Shown here in pieces: positions 44,706-53,708 of a stretch of 64,000 nt of DNA. Position numbers and translations under genes: made by a program. This DNA comes from Sulfurimonas sp. GTDB lineage: Bacteria; Campylobacterota; Campylobacteria; Campylobacterales; Sulfurimonadaceae. The stretch lies in the NCBI GenBank assembly GCA_028689055.1, contig JAQTWZ010000001.1, forward strand, positions 42,786 through 106,785, read 5' to 3'. Each line of letters opens with the position of its first letter. Within the stretch, counting starts at the first letter, position 1. Below the pieces are notes generated by a model. That model ran no database searches. It was given only the letters and a program-made list of their open reading frames with translations, and was not told where the DNA came from.

Positions 44706-44942
44706 GGGCTCTTTATTAGATAGATTATTTAGAGTCAAATTTTCATAAGCGTATTAACTACAAAGGCAGTGGTTTCTATAATATTCATATGAACATTTAG
44801 ACAAATAATAGTCTATCCCCCAGCACGCTACGGCGTCCTCTTATTTAATACCTCAGACTGTTGATGCTTCAGATTTAAAAAGCAGATTAACTCAACAAAC
44901 TTACCCTTTTGGGAATAAATATATCAAATCAAGGAGACTCCT

Positions 44943-45863
44943 TTGAGAGGCAGTGTCTATTATCAAACAGCAGAACTTACAAAAATCATATTTAAAGAAG
45001 GTCTAAAAAAAGAGGATAAGATAAATCCAAATCATCCACATTTTCAGTGTGTATCATCTTATAAAACCATGGAGACATACAGAAATGTATGGAATAACTT
45101 TGGCCATTATCTAAAAGAACATTGGAATCTTAAAGATTTTGAGCAGATTGATGCTGAGCATATTCAGGCATATTTTGAGTATAAAATCGAGTACTATCCA
45201 AGTAAGCAGTATGTAGAGAAACTCTCATCTGCGCTAGGAAAACTTGAAATTGCACTGGTACATTTTTCAAAATTAAAATATGAACAAGGAAAAAAATATA
45301 ACTTCAATATTCGACAGCAAGTTCTAAATAGCGCAAGGAAACTCAAGCAAGTTGCGGATGGTTATCACAACAGAACATACGCTGACCCTAATTTAATTAT
45401 CTCAAATCTGACGGTGATTCCACATAGAATTGCAGCGTTAATTCAGTTGCAAGGTGGTGCTAGAGCTGAGGCAGTTACATTTATAAAAAAAGAGCAATTA
45501 AAAGGTTTTAAAATAGATAAAATCACCAACAAAGATGTTGGAGTTCTTTTTACGAAAGAAAAAGGCGGCAAGGAAGGTGATGTTCTAATTAGTTCAGCAA
45601 TATACAGATGGCTTGAAGAATATTTTATTACAAATAATCAATTCAAAATTAACTATCAAACTTATGCTAATGATATCAAAAAGGTATGCGTAGAATTAAA
45701 TATCAAACCAGAAGGAAGCCATGGTTTTCGATGGACTTTTGCTCAAAATAGAGTAAGACTATATCAGGAAAATGGATACTCGTATGAGCAGGCGCTCCAA
45801 GCTGTCAGCTGGGAGATGAAGCATTTTAGAGCGTCTATTACTGAGCATTATTTGGGAGGATAA
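44943..45863 (+). CDS. Tyrosine recombinase / integrase
   Basis: 306 residues from TTG 44943 with AAGGAG at spacing 6. SAM-like N-terminal core-binding domain (~35-125). Catalytic residues: first Arg in LQGGARAEAVTF (~180), HxxR in GSHGFRWTFAQNR (~258), and the nucleophile Tyr in SITEHYLGG at the extreme C-terminus. Does not resemble XerH. It is not beside a tRNA, so it may belong to plasmid-like DNA next to the phased repeats. Confidence 0.85.
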   Translation: MRGSVYYQTAELTKIIFKEGLKKEDKINPNHPHFQCVSSYKTMETYRNVWNNFGHYLKEHWNLKDFEQIDAEHIQAYFEYKIEYYPSKQYVEKLSSALGKLEIALVHFSKLKYEQGKKYNFNIRQQVLNSARKLKQVADGYHNRTYADPNLIISNLTVIPHRIAALIQLQGGARAEAVTFIKKEQLKGFKIDKITNKDVGVLFTKEKGGKEGDVLISSAIYRWLEEYFITNNQFKINYQTYANDIKKVCVELNIKPEGSHGFRWTFAQNRVRLYQENGYSYEQALQAVSWEMKHFRASITEHYLGG

Positions 45864-45960
45864 CTATTGGGCAATTTATCAGCTCATGCAGTGGTCGAAT
45901 AGGTTAATATGAAAATAGACCGCTAATATCACTATAAAGTCTCAATATCCACCAACTCAA

Positions 45961-47271
45961 GGGACCGTTCAAAATTCTGTGTCAATCGGGTAAAATAACA
46001 AATACCCAAGGACACAGATATGAAGATAGAAATAGATGTAGAGCAATTTGCTCGTGATATAAAGGCCGGTAAAAGTATTGGCGGCTCTGATGGAGCATTA
46101 GGCTCTTTAATTAAACAACTCACCGAAGCTGCACTTGCAGCCGAGATAGACTCTCATCTCTCTCAAGATTTGGAAAAAAACCGAAAAAATGGCTACAGCT
46201 CTAAAACTATGAAAAGTGATCATGGAACTTTTGAATTAGATGTTCCACGAGACCGCAACGGCAGCTTCGAACCTGAAATAGTCAAGAAAAATCAGACCAG
46301 TATGACCAGTGAAATAGAAGAAAAGATTCTTTCACTTTTTGCACTGGGCAACAGCTACTCTCAAATAGCTAAACATATAGAAGATTTTTACTGCGTAGGC
46401 TTCTCTAAAGCGACTATAAGTGCCGTAACAGATAAAATAATCCCAATGCTCCAAGAATGGAAAACAAGACCCCTTGAGGCTGTCTATCCTTTCATATTTT
46501 TAGATGCTATCCACTACAAAGTAAAAGAAGATGGCCGTTATATCTCAAAAGCATTTTATACAGTGCTTGGTGTTCGCGTGGATGGCAAGAAAGAAGTATT
46601 GGGACTTTACCTCAATGAAAGTGAAGGCGCTAAGTTCTGGCTACAGGTACTTACTGACTTGCAGAACCGTGGAGTCAAAGATATTCTCATAGCATCAGTC
46701 GATGGATTAAAAGGTTTTCCAGAGGCGATTAACTCCGTATTCCCAGATACAGAGGTGCAACTCTGTATCGTCCATCAAATACGCAACAGCCTCAAGTATG
46801 TGGGTTCTGCCAACCAAAAACAATTCGCTAAAGAGCTCAAAGCAGTCTATCAGGCTTTCACCAAAGAAGAAGCAGAATTCGAGCTTGAAAAGTTAGAAGA
46901 AAAATGGGGTAAAAAGTATCCTATCGTTTTTCATTCTTGGAGAAATAAATGGGATAATTTATCTGTTTACTTCCAGTATCCAGAAGATATCAGACGAGTA
47001 ATTTACACAACAAATATCATAGAATCCGTTCATCGCCAGTTCAGGACCTTGACTAAAACTAAAGGTGCTTTTCCAAACGATGACAGTCTGTTAAAATTGC
47101 TTTATATGGGGATTCAGAATGCTCAAAAGAAGTGGACTATGCCGATAAGAAACTGGTCACTAACCATTTCCCAGTTAGCCATCCATTTCGATGGACGGCT
47201 TGATGATGCTTTAAACTTATGATACAATTTTAGGAATTACTCGATGCTGACACAGAATCTTGAACACTACC
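45961..47271 (+). mobile_element. IS256-family insertion sequence, complete, with 8-bp target duplication
   Basis: 1311 bp. Left end 45961-45984 and right end 47248-47271 are 24-bp inverted repeats matching at 20 positions (core GTTCAA then ATTCTGTGTCA). CAACTCAA flanks it on both sides (45953-45960 and 47272-47279), the 8-bp duplication typical of the family. One transposase gene inside. Insertion replaced the last codons of the gene at 47559. Confidence 0.93.
46020..47222 (+). CDS. IS256-family transposase
   Basis: 400 residues, DDE type. First catalytic Asp in IFLDAIHYKV (~161), second in ASVDGLKGFPEA (~227), the C/DxxH signature in LCIVHQIRNS, and the last acidic residue in NIIESVHRQFR (~340). 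N-terminal ALIKQLTEAALAAEIDSHL and DVPRDRNGSFEPEIV are standard IS256/mutator text. Full length, so the element is probably active or recently was. Confidence 0.94.
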   Translation: MKIEIDVEQFARDIKAGKSIGGSDGALGSLIKQLTEAALAAEIDSHLSQDLEKNRKNGYSSKTMKSDHGTFELDVPRDRNGSFEPEIVKKNQTSMTSEIEEKILSLFALGNSYSQIAKHIEDFYCVGFSKATISAVTDKIIPMLQEWKTRPLEAVYPFIFLDAIHYKVKEDGRYISKAFYTVLGVRVDGKKEVLGLYLNESEGAKFWLQVLTDLQNRGVKDILIASVDGLKGFPEAINSVFPDTEVQLCIVHQIRNSLKYVGSANQKQFAKELKAVYQAFTKEEAEFELEKLEEKWGKKYPIVFHSWRNKWDNLSVYFQYPEDIRRVIYTTNIIESVHRQFRTLTKTKGAFPNDDSLLKLLYMGIQNAQKKWTMPIRNWSLTISQLAIHFDGRLDDALNL

Positions 47272-47559
47272 CAACTCAACGCGCGCGCACTCTTTTTTGA
47301 GCAGCTTTTTGTTATTGGCATCTTCTTCCGCCAAAGTTAAGATATCCGCAAAGTCATCTTTTGCCACTTCAAAACTGTAAAGCTCTTTTGTGGTTTCGAT
47401 ACGAAGCTTCGTCTCATCTTTAGCAGTGAGAGATATATTTCTCTGTCCTTTTGCATATTCAGATTTTATGATTTTTGCTATTTTCTCATTAGCAAGCAAT
47501 TCACTAAGCAAAATTTCTGTGTTCATATCTGCATCACATAAGATTTTGTAAGTAACCAT
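47230..47559 (-). CDS. Hypothetical protein with IS-derived C-terminus
   Basis: 109 residues from ATG 47559, which overlaps the WGR gene's stop (TAATG). Soluble, charged, with VTYKILCDADMNTEILL and DDFADILTLAEED. The last 13 codons (GSVQDSVSASSNS) come from the right end of the IS. The original tail, VDIETL and stop, is still readable at 45932-45952 on the far side of the element. Family not recognised; it is the last gene of the WGR micro-operon. Confidence 0.7.
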   Translation of the reverse strand: MVTYKILCDADMNTEILLSELLANEKIAKIIKSEYAKGQRNISLTAKDETKLRIETTKELYSFEVAKDDFADILTLAEEDANNKKLLKKECARVELGSVQDSVSASSNS

Positions 47560-47828
47560 TATATTTCCGTCCATATTTGTCTCTCCTTGTTGATATTGCG
47601 TTTTGAATACCCTTTTTTAATTTTTTCATATAGCAAGAGATCCAATGCATTTTTGCACTCCTCAATATGGGAAAAATACTCTTTGATGATTCCGGTAGGT
47701 TTTTTGTTCTTGACTCCGCCAAACTCTTTGATGAGTAAAAACTCTCCAAAAAGAGTAGGGTAGAGTTTTAGAGTGTAATATCTGATGTTTTTATTTACTT
47801 CTCTATAAAGGGTGAGTTTATAGTTCAA
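47559..47828 (-). CDS. WGR-domain protein
   Basis: 89 residues if started at TTG 47828 (NYKLTLYREVNKN). Longer in-frame starts up to 47906 are possible but overlap a better-looking ORF. YYTLKLYPTLFGEFLLIKEFGG followed by FSHIEECKNALDLLLYEKIKKGY is the WGR fold, a nucleic-acid-binding module found in PARPs and bacterial regulators. Here it stands alone. The stop TAA overlaps the ATG of the next gene. Confidence 0.75.
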   Translation of the reverse strand: MNYKLTLYREVNKNIRYYTLKLYPTLFGEFLLIKEFGGVKNKKPTGIIKEYFSHIEECKNALDLLLYEKIKKGYSKRNINKERQIWTEI

Positions 47829-47910
47829 GTAGTGATTTAATTTCTTTGGAACCATAGTAAGACTCAATTGCTTTGTTGATGACATAGTCAAGCTTTTTCT
47901 TTTCATTCAT
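47818..47910 (-). CDS. Possible 30-residue leader protein of the WGR operon
   Basis: ATG 47910 reads MNEKKKLDYVINKAIESYYG and ends at 47818, overlapping the WGR TTG start by 11 bases. The composition is far more protein-like than the alternative frame (upstream extension of the WGR ORF, rich in Ser/Thr/Met). Ribosome site weak. It may be a coupled small protein or the 5' part of a frameshifted WGR gene. Confidence 0.4.
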   Translation of the reverse strand: MNEKKKLDYVINKAIESYYGSKEIKSLLEL

Positions 47911-47991
47911 ACCATTTACTTCATTTTTAATCTTTAATGATAAATATTGAAGATATATCATAGTTGAAATTGTAGAAAAGAACAAATAGTA

Positions 47992-48014
47992 TTGCATATT
48001 GCCATAATATGCAA
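47992..48014. promoter_or_regulatory. Inverted repeat upstream of the WGR operon
   Basis: TTGCATATT-GCCAT-AATATGCAA, perfect 9-bp arms, 82 bases upstream of ATG 47910. A candidate operator for the minus-strand WGR operon. Confidence 0.45.
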
Positions 48015-48695
48015 AAAATAGGAGTTGCTGTAAGCTTAAAGTGGAAGATAGGGAAGGGGTTATATCCTAATTTATATAGTACATAATAATATATTGTAGA
48101 CTATATTTAAGAATTTATTGAATTATTTCACGTCAATATGGTTCAAATTATGAAAAACTGAGTTTCTAAAAATGATGATTTAGAGAGTCTTGTTTGCATA
48201 ATTCAACAAAAATCAAAAAAAACAGTCAAACGTAATTATTTTACTACTTTAAACAGTTTTTATAAATGAAAACAGCCAAAGTGGTATTTTTTTATCATTT
48301 GATGTAAAATCTATATCTATTGCCAAATAACTATTTTCTAAATCTTTTACTTGTGTAAATGATTTATTTTTGCAACCAAAGGGAGGTTGTAGCGCGGTAT
48401 AGGCGCAAGGGTTACGGTTTATGATAATTTATAGTAGTTGCTTGGTTGGAAAAGTTGTAGTGAAGTTTTTTGCAATAAGGCACTGATAGTTTTTATAGAA
48501 CATTACATGTGTCACATTAAAATATACAAAACTGATTGAAGATCAGTTGAGTGATAAATATAAATAAACATCTAGGAAGATATTGTATGAATAATAAATA
48601 GCTTAAGTTAAAAATCGGTATTATCATTTTAAGCAAAGTGTACGCATGGTGTTTGACCAAATTGTTAGTTTAAAAAAAATTCATTTTTATGGGAA
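48015..48695. other. AT-rich gap before the sensory cassette
   Basis: No intact gene seen. At 48587 an ATG with AGGAAG opens a frame that stops after four codons but continues as membrane-like text (LKLKIGIIILSKVYAW), suggesting the decayed 5' end of a receptor or kinase. Otherwise only AT-rich sequence. Confidence 0.4.
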
Positions 48696-50957
48696 GTGCT
48701 AGTGATATTCTGTACCGATAACGATTTTATTCAAAAAAAATTAGAAACAGGTTCAATTCTTATTGTAGAGGATTCGTCGTTCTTTAACAATGCACTTCGC
48801 AAGGGGCTAACATTTTTAGGATATGACGTCACAAGCGCATATAAATTGAAAGAAGCACTTTCATATATAGAAAAGCGTTCTTTTGATTTGATTATTTTAG
48901 ATTTGCATCTTCCTGATGGAGAAGGTGAAGATTTATTTAAGCAATTAAATACAAAGCAAAAACAAGAAATTGTTATTTATACTTCTGACCCTGATCAAGA
49001 ACCTCATGATGAGTGGCTCCACAATGGCACAAATGGGGGGGGAAAAATTAGGGGATATCTTTCAAAAAATGATCCTTTTCCTTATATTATCCAAGAGATT
49101 GATAAAACAATTAAGGCAATTTACGAGAATACTCAATACAATATCCTTGTAGTTGATGATTCAAGTGTCATCTGTCGACAGATGACATCATTACTTCAAT
49201 CTCGTAATTACAATATCATTGTAGCCAATGATGGCGGCTCTGTATTATCTGCTATTAAAAATACTATGTTTGATCTGATTATATTAGACCTTGATTTTTC
49301 AGATATGTATGGAGAAGATGTTTTAAAACACCTGAAAAAGAATACTGCTACCGCTAAAATTCCTGTATTTATTATAACCGAAGACTATGATGTCTCTACC
49401 ATCGAAAAATTGATTAAACAGGGTGCAAATGAGTTTTTTCTTAAACCGTTTATCCGCGAAGAGCTTCTTTTAAAAATCGATTTTTGGATTGATTCCAAGC
49501 GTAAAGCTAGAGAAAGCGAGTGTGAACGGCAACTGCTTCAAGAGTATAAAGATACGGTAGATCGCAGTTCCATCGTTTCAAAAACCGATAAACGAGGAGT
49601 TATTTCCTTTGTTAATGAGAAATTTTGCGAAATCTCGGGTTATTTGCCCTCGGAACTGATCGGAAAACCCCACAATATTCTCCGTCATCCCGATATGCCA
49701 AAAGAAGCATTTGAAGAGCTTTGGCAAACTATTTTAAGTGGTCAAGTGTGGGAAGGTGTAGTTAAAAACCGTAAAAAAAATGGTTCACACTATTGGGTTC
49801 AGACCGTCATTAATCCAATTATTGATATCAAAGGGAATATTATCGAGTTTATCGGTATCAGAACTGATATTACTGAAATGCAAGATATTAAGGAAAAATT
49901 GCGGGAACAGCTCAATATTTCCGAAGAACATTTCGAAGATTCTTATCTGATGGCACAAATGTATGAAAAAGCAATTAATGAGAGCAATATTCTATCTCGC
50001 ACAAACATAGATGGTACTATAATTTATGTAAATAGCCGTTTTATAGAAATTACTGGGTATAGAGAAGAAGAGATTATTGGTAAAACTCATGCTCTTTTCC
50101 GTCATCCCGATACACCTAATAAAGTTTATGTTGATATGTGGAAAACAATTCACTCGGGAAAAGTATGGAATGGTATCCTAAAAAATCGAAAAAAAGATGG
50201 ATCTGAATACTGGGTAGAGTCAACGATTATTCCAATAAAAGATAAAGATGGAAATGTCAACGAGTTTATGGCAATTCGTCATGAAGTAACTGAAATTATT
50301 ACTCTGCATAAAGAGATTGAAAACACTCAACAAGAGATTATTTACCGTATGGGTGAAATCGCCGAAAGTCGTAGTAAAGAAACTGGAAATCATGTCCGAA
50401 GAGTGGCTGAATATTCCAAGCTTTTAGCGTTAAAAGCAGGATTGGATGAAAATGAATCTAATCTTATTTCTAGTGCTTCACCTATGCATGATATTGGAAA
50501 AGTCGCTATACCTGATGCCGTACTACTCAAGCAGGGAGCATTAAATGCGGATGAGTGGGTTATTATGCGATCTCACAGCACAATTGGGCATAAGGTTTTA
50601 GATGGTTCACAGAGACCTTTGTTGAGGACATCGGCAATTATTGCTAAAAAGCATCATGAAAAATATGATGGGACAGGATATCCTGAAGGGCTATTTGGAG
50701 AAAACATCCATATTTATGCTCGTATAGTAACAATAGCTGACGTGTTTGATGCGCTTGGGAGTGACCGTATTTATAAAAAAGCATGGTCACTAGAAAAAAT
50801 CATTAATTTATTTAAGGAGGAAAGAGGAAAACATTTCGATCCAAACTTGGTTGATCTGTTTCTAGATAATTTAGATGGGTTTTTGGATATTCGTGATCTT
50901 TACAATGATAATTTAATTTTACAAGAAGAGGAAAAAGATGGAACATACGCTCAATGA
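48696..50957 (+). CDS. REC-REC-PAS-PAS-HD-GYP protein (cyclic-di-GMP phosphodiesterase)
   Basis: About 750 residues. REC 1 ~20-135 (ILIVEDSSFF, LIILDLHLPDGEG), REC 2 ~150-265 (ILVVDDSSVI, LIILDLDFSD, FFLKPF), two Aer-type PAS domains ~285-400 and ~430-545 (LRHPDMPKEAF, FRHPDTPNKVY, each with the following W and NRKK.GS.YWV), HD-GYP ~555-740 (HDIGK, HHEKYDGTGYPEG). All HD-GYP metal residues appear present. The start is unclear: GTG 48696 lacks a ribosome site, so the real 5' end may be altered. Confidence 0.88.
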   Translation: MLVIFCTDNDFIQKKLETGSILIVEDSSFFNNALRKGLTFLGYDVTSAYKLKEALSYIEKRSFDLIILDLHLPDGEGEDLFKQLNTKQKQEIVIYTSDPDQEPHDEWLHNGTNGGGKIRGYLSKNDPFPYIIQEIDKTIKAIYENTQYNILVVDDSSVICRQMTSLLQSRNYNIIVANDGGSVLSAIKNTMFDLIILDLDFSDMYGEDVLKHLKKNTATAKIPVFIITEDYDVSTIEKLIKQGANEFFLKPFIREELLLKIDFWIDSKRKARESECERQLLQEYKDTVDRSSIVSKTDKRGVISFVNEKFCEISGYLPSELIGKPHNILRHPDMPKEAFEELWQTILSGQVWEGVVKNRKKNGSHYWVQTVINPIIDIKGNIIEFIGIRTDITEMQDIKEKLREQLNISEEHFEDSYLMAQMYEKAINESNILSRTNIDGTIIYVNSRFIEITGYREEEIIGKTHALFRHPDTPNKVYVDMWKTIHSGKVWNGILKNRKKDGSEYWVESTIIPIKDKDGNVNEFMAIRHEVTEIITLHKEIENTQQEIIYRMGEIAESRSKETGNHVRRVAEYSKLLALKAGLDENESNLISSASPMHDIGKVAIPDAVLLKQGALNADEWVIMRSHSTIGHKVLDGSQRPLLRTSAIIAKKHHEKYDGTGYPEGLFGENIHIYARIVTIADVFDALGSDRIYKKAWSLEKIINLFKEERGKHFDPNLVDLFLDNLDGFLDIRDLYNDNLILQEEEKDGTYAQ

Positions 50958-51318
50958 TACAGATTTTCTAGTATCACAAACCGATTCAAAAGGAAAAATC
51001 CTTTTTGCCAATGAAGACTTTTGCAAAATTGCAGGTTATACACTTGAAGAGTTGATAGGACAGCCTCATAGTATTGTCCGTCATCCAGATATGCCAAAGG
51101 CAGCTTTTAAAAGTTTATGGGATACTGTTAAAAGTGGAAAAGTATGGAAAGGATATGTTAAAAATAAAACTAGAAATGGTGGATTTTATTGGGTATTTGC
51201 AACCGTTTATCCAAATATCGCATGTGGTGAAGGTGAGGGAGGATATATGTCTTGTCGACGTAAACCCTCACCTGTTGAAATCCAAAAAGCCGAAGCGCTT
51301 TATAAAACTATGCGTTAA
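50938..51318 (+). CDS. CetB-like single PAS protein (redox/energy taxis)
   Basis: 126 residues, one PAS domain of the Aer/CetB type: DTDFLVSQTDSKGKILFANE, GYTLEELIGQPHSIVRHPDM, SLWDTVKSGKVWKGYVKNK, FYWVFATVYP. Such domains bind FAD and report redox state to a partner receptor. The next gene is a CetA-like receptor, the same order of partners as in C. jejuni energy taxis. Overlaps the HD-GYP gene by 20 bases. Confidence 0.85.
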   Translation: MEHTLNDTDFLVSQTDSKGKILFANEDFCKIAGYTLEELIGQPHSIVRHPDMPKAAFKSLWDTVKSGKVWKGYVKNKTRNGGFYWVFATVYPNIACGEGEGGYMSCRRKPSPVEIQKAEALYKTMR

Positions 51319-51336
51319 TCAAAAGGATAATAAATA

Positions 51337-52440
51337 ATGAAAAATAGTACAAAGATTATAATTTTATCGGTATTGGGAATCATAGGTTTAGGACTGGCCG
51401 TTGCCATTAATTCTATAGGAGTCAGTGCAGGGGTTATTGTGGTCATTATAGCTGTGGCTATTGGGATTATAACATCACCTACCAATAATCGAGAACTTTC
51501 TCAACAGTTAACTGAATTTGAAGAGCTGATACAATTCAAACGAAATCAAATGGAGCCTATGGAAACTAAGGGTAGTACTGAGGTAAAAATCAATCAACTT
51601 GCTACAATGCATGAATCGATTTTAGAGCAAGATACAAAAGTAGCAGGCGAAATGGTATTGCTTGCTGATAAAGTACGTCGTGGTCATTATATGTGTCGTG
51701 TAGCAAGTGACTCAAAAACGCCTCATGTACATCTTCTAAAAAAAACTATGAATGTAATGCTTGATGCAACAGAAAAGAATTTAGATCAAGCGGTTTCAGT
51801 CTTAGAATCATTGAGCGAAGGACATTTTTCAACACGTGCAAAAGTTGATGTTGAGGGAAAAATGGCTCTAATGTTAGAAAAAATAAATACTTTAGGTGCC
51901 GCATTGCAATCAATGGAGCAACAGAATAATGACGCTAATGAAGTTTTAAACAACAATACTCAACAACTTAAAAATACAGTTGAGGGGCTTCGTAGTAATC
52001 AATTTGTGGAATTAAGCGGAATGATTAACTCTACCGTGGAACGTATCCAAAGTGTTGCAAATAAGGAACATGAACTTTCTGGCAATCTTCAATCTCTTGC
52101 CGAAAATGCTCAAGAGACGAAGCAAATTTTAGTTACAATTGGTGATATTGCAGACCAGACCAATCTTTTAGCATTAAATGCTGCAATAGAAGCTGCACGT
52201 GCGGGAGAGCACGGTCGAGGATTTGCCGTTGTTGCTGATGAAGTACGAAAACTAGCAGAGCGTACCCAAAAAAGTTTAGCAGAAACTGCCGCAACTATTA
52301 ATGTTCTTATTCAATCGATTAATGATAGTAGTCAAGAGTTAAATAAAAATATGGATGAGATGATGGATTTAACACAATATGTTGGAACTGTTGATGGCAA
52401 AATGGGTGATCTATTAAGTACCATGGATCGTTTAAGTTAA
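51337..52440 (+). CDS. CetA-like methyl-accepting chemotaxis protein
   Basis: 367 residues. Two adjacent N-terminal membrane helices (~7-25 and ~28-46) with almost no periplasmic loop, then cytosolic helices and the receptor tip [20 protein letters not shown]...[19 protein letters not shown]. With no ligand-binding domain of its own it should depend on PAS partners, as CetA does on CetB. The signalling bundle is shorter than in most receptors. Confidence 0.88.
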   Translation: MKNSTKIIILSVLGIIGLGLAVAINSIGVSAGVIVVIIAVAIGIITSPTNNRELSQQLTEFEELIQFKRNQMEPMETKGSTEVKINQLATMHESILEQDTKVAGEMVLLADKVRRGHYMCRVASDSKTPHVHLLKKTMNVMLDATEKNLDQAVSVLESLSEGHFSTRAKVDVEGKMALMLEKINTLGAALQSMEQQNNDANEVLNNNTQQLKNTVEGLRSNQFVELSGMINSTVERIQSVANKEHELSGNLQSLAENAQETKQILVTIGDIADQTNLLALNAAIEAARAGEHGRGFAVVADEVRKLAERTQKSLAETAATINVLIQSINDSSQELNKNMDEMMDLTQYVGTVDGKMGDLLSTMDRLS

Positions 52441-52451
52441 AAAGGGCATAA

Positions 52452-53189
52452 ATGGGTATCAAGCGTAGACATCTTAATCAATATATTTCTTTATTAGAAA
52501 AGCATGTATCAACTTCTATGACAGATACAGATGGCGTTATTGTTTGTGCTAGTGAAGCATTTTGTGAAATGACAGGTTATTCTGAATCAGAGCTAATTGG
52601 TAAAAAACATAATTTACTTCGGCATCCTGATATGGCACAAGAAATTTATCAAAATTTATGGATGACGATAACAGAAGGTAAGCCTTGGCATGGGCGTATA
52701 AAAAATCTTACGAAGAATAAAGGGTTATATTGGGTAGATGCCTATATTGAACCAATTTTTGATAATGGAACAATTATTGGGTATCAAGCTGTACGACAAA
52801 ACATTACTGATGAAACACTATTTGAATCACAGGCAAAAATTGATTCATTAACGGGATTATATAATCGTCATTCCATCGAAGAATTTGCTCAATTACTTAT
52901 AGATGAAGCGCAGCGATACCAAACACCTTTTTCAATTATAATGGTAGATTTGGATGATTTCAAACAAGTTAATGATCTTTATGGTCATTCTATGGGTGAT
53001 GAAGTTTTGAAAAAAATCTCTACAATATTTAAAGATTTAGTTCGTTCCAGCGATCGTGTAGGACGATGGGGCGGAGAAGAATTTCTCATTTTGCTACCAC
53101 AGGCAACGCATTTGCAGGCAAAAGAGTTGGCAGAGGGGTGTAAACCTACAAATAGGTTTTTTTCCCTATGCGCTTTAAAAGTAGCTTAA
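52452..53189 (+). CDS. PAS-GGDEF protein, C-terminally truncated
   Basis: 245 residues. Aer-type PAS ~15-125 (KHNLLRHPDMAQEIY, YWVDAYIEP) and a GGDEF domain from ~130 with RWGGEEFLILLP intact. The domain stops about 40-60 residues early: after AKELAE the frame reads an unrelated tail (GCKPTNRFFSLCALKVA). Part of the tail is encoded by a terminator hairpin, so a recombination event cut the gene. Activity is doubtful. Confidence 0.8.
   Translation: MGIKRRHLNQYISLLEKHVSTSMTDTDGVIVCASEAFCEMTGYSESELIGKKHNLLRHPDMAQEIYQNLWMTITEGKPWHGRIKNLTKNKGLYWVDAYIEPIFDNGTIIGYQAVRQNITDETLFESQAKIDSLTGLYNRHSIEEFAQLLIDEAQRYQTPFSIIMVDLDDFKQVNDLYGHSMGDEVLKKISTIFKDLVRSSDRVGRWGGEEFLILLPQATHLQAKELAEGCKPTNRFFSLCALKVA
53142..53163 (+). 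terminator. Intrinsic terminator inside the truncated GGDEF ORF
   Basis: AAACCTA-CAAA-TAGGTTT followed by TTTT: a 7-bp stem, 4-base loop and T-tract. It lies within the last 16 codons of the truncated ORF, as expected if foreign DNA was joined there. Confidence 0.8.
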
Positions 53190-53459
53190 TCAGTTATAGC
53201 TCTTTCCCACAAATCTCTTTCACTTTAACTATTACAGTTCTTCTTATAAACGGTGGTTTTTGAGAGCAGAAGTTTCAAGATAATCTCTTCACCTAAAATA
53301 GGGAGTTTATTTTTCTCAAAAACTATTCTCAAAATTAATTCTTAATATACTACAATTTATATGAGTTTTAAGAATATTACATAAATAAAAGTAGTATTTT
53401 AATCATTATCTATTAATATATAAGATATAATACTTATAGTTTAATACAAAGGATACAAA

Positions 53460-53708
53460 ATGTTAACTTATGGTGTAACCGATATTCAAAACAAACCCTC
53501 TTTGATTAAAATGATGGATGTTGCAGAAATAATTGATAGAAGAGCTCATACTACTTTGGGATATTTTATCTCTTCAAAATATGATAGTTACATCAAACCT
53601 ATAATTGAGCAAATTGATAAAGATGAAAAACTAGCAAAACTTCATAAATTAAAAATGCATCAAGATTTAGAATTTGCAGAACTTGGAGTTGATGATGGAA
53701 TTAAATAA
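53460..53708 (+). CDS. Probable antitoxin of a PemK/MazF module
   Basis: 82 residues, directly upstream of and overlapping the toxin gene. Reads VTDIQNKPSLIKMMDVAEIID then KKxx-like SSKYDSYIKPIIEQID, reminiscent of Phd/YefM-type antitoxins. TATAAT-like promoter bases near 53425 and AAAGGATAC upstream. Confidence 0.7.
   Translation: MLTYGVTDIQNKPSLIKMMDVAEIIDRRAHTTLGYFISSKYDSYIKPIIEQIDKDEKLAKLHKLKMHQDLEFAELGVDDGIK

Larger units (their letters stand above)
43281..44942. other. 1.66-kb gene-poor region with palindromes and repeats
   Basis: No convincing long gene on either strand. It contains a complex palindromic block (43567-43659), a perfect hairpin TACCCAA-TTTT-TTGGGTA (44117-44134), a possible 36-codon Cys-rich ORF (44261-44371), phased TGTAAA repeats and an 11-bp hairpin (44406-44705). 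Short open frames such as 43802-43996 have no ribosome site or recognisable domain. Confidence 0.6.

Noticed and set aside
45932..46123. A minus-strand 63-codon ORF across the left IS end
   Set aside because: Not a gene: its last residues are the displaced 3' end of the gene interrupted by the IS, read through antisense transposase sequence.
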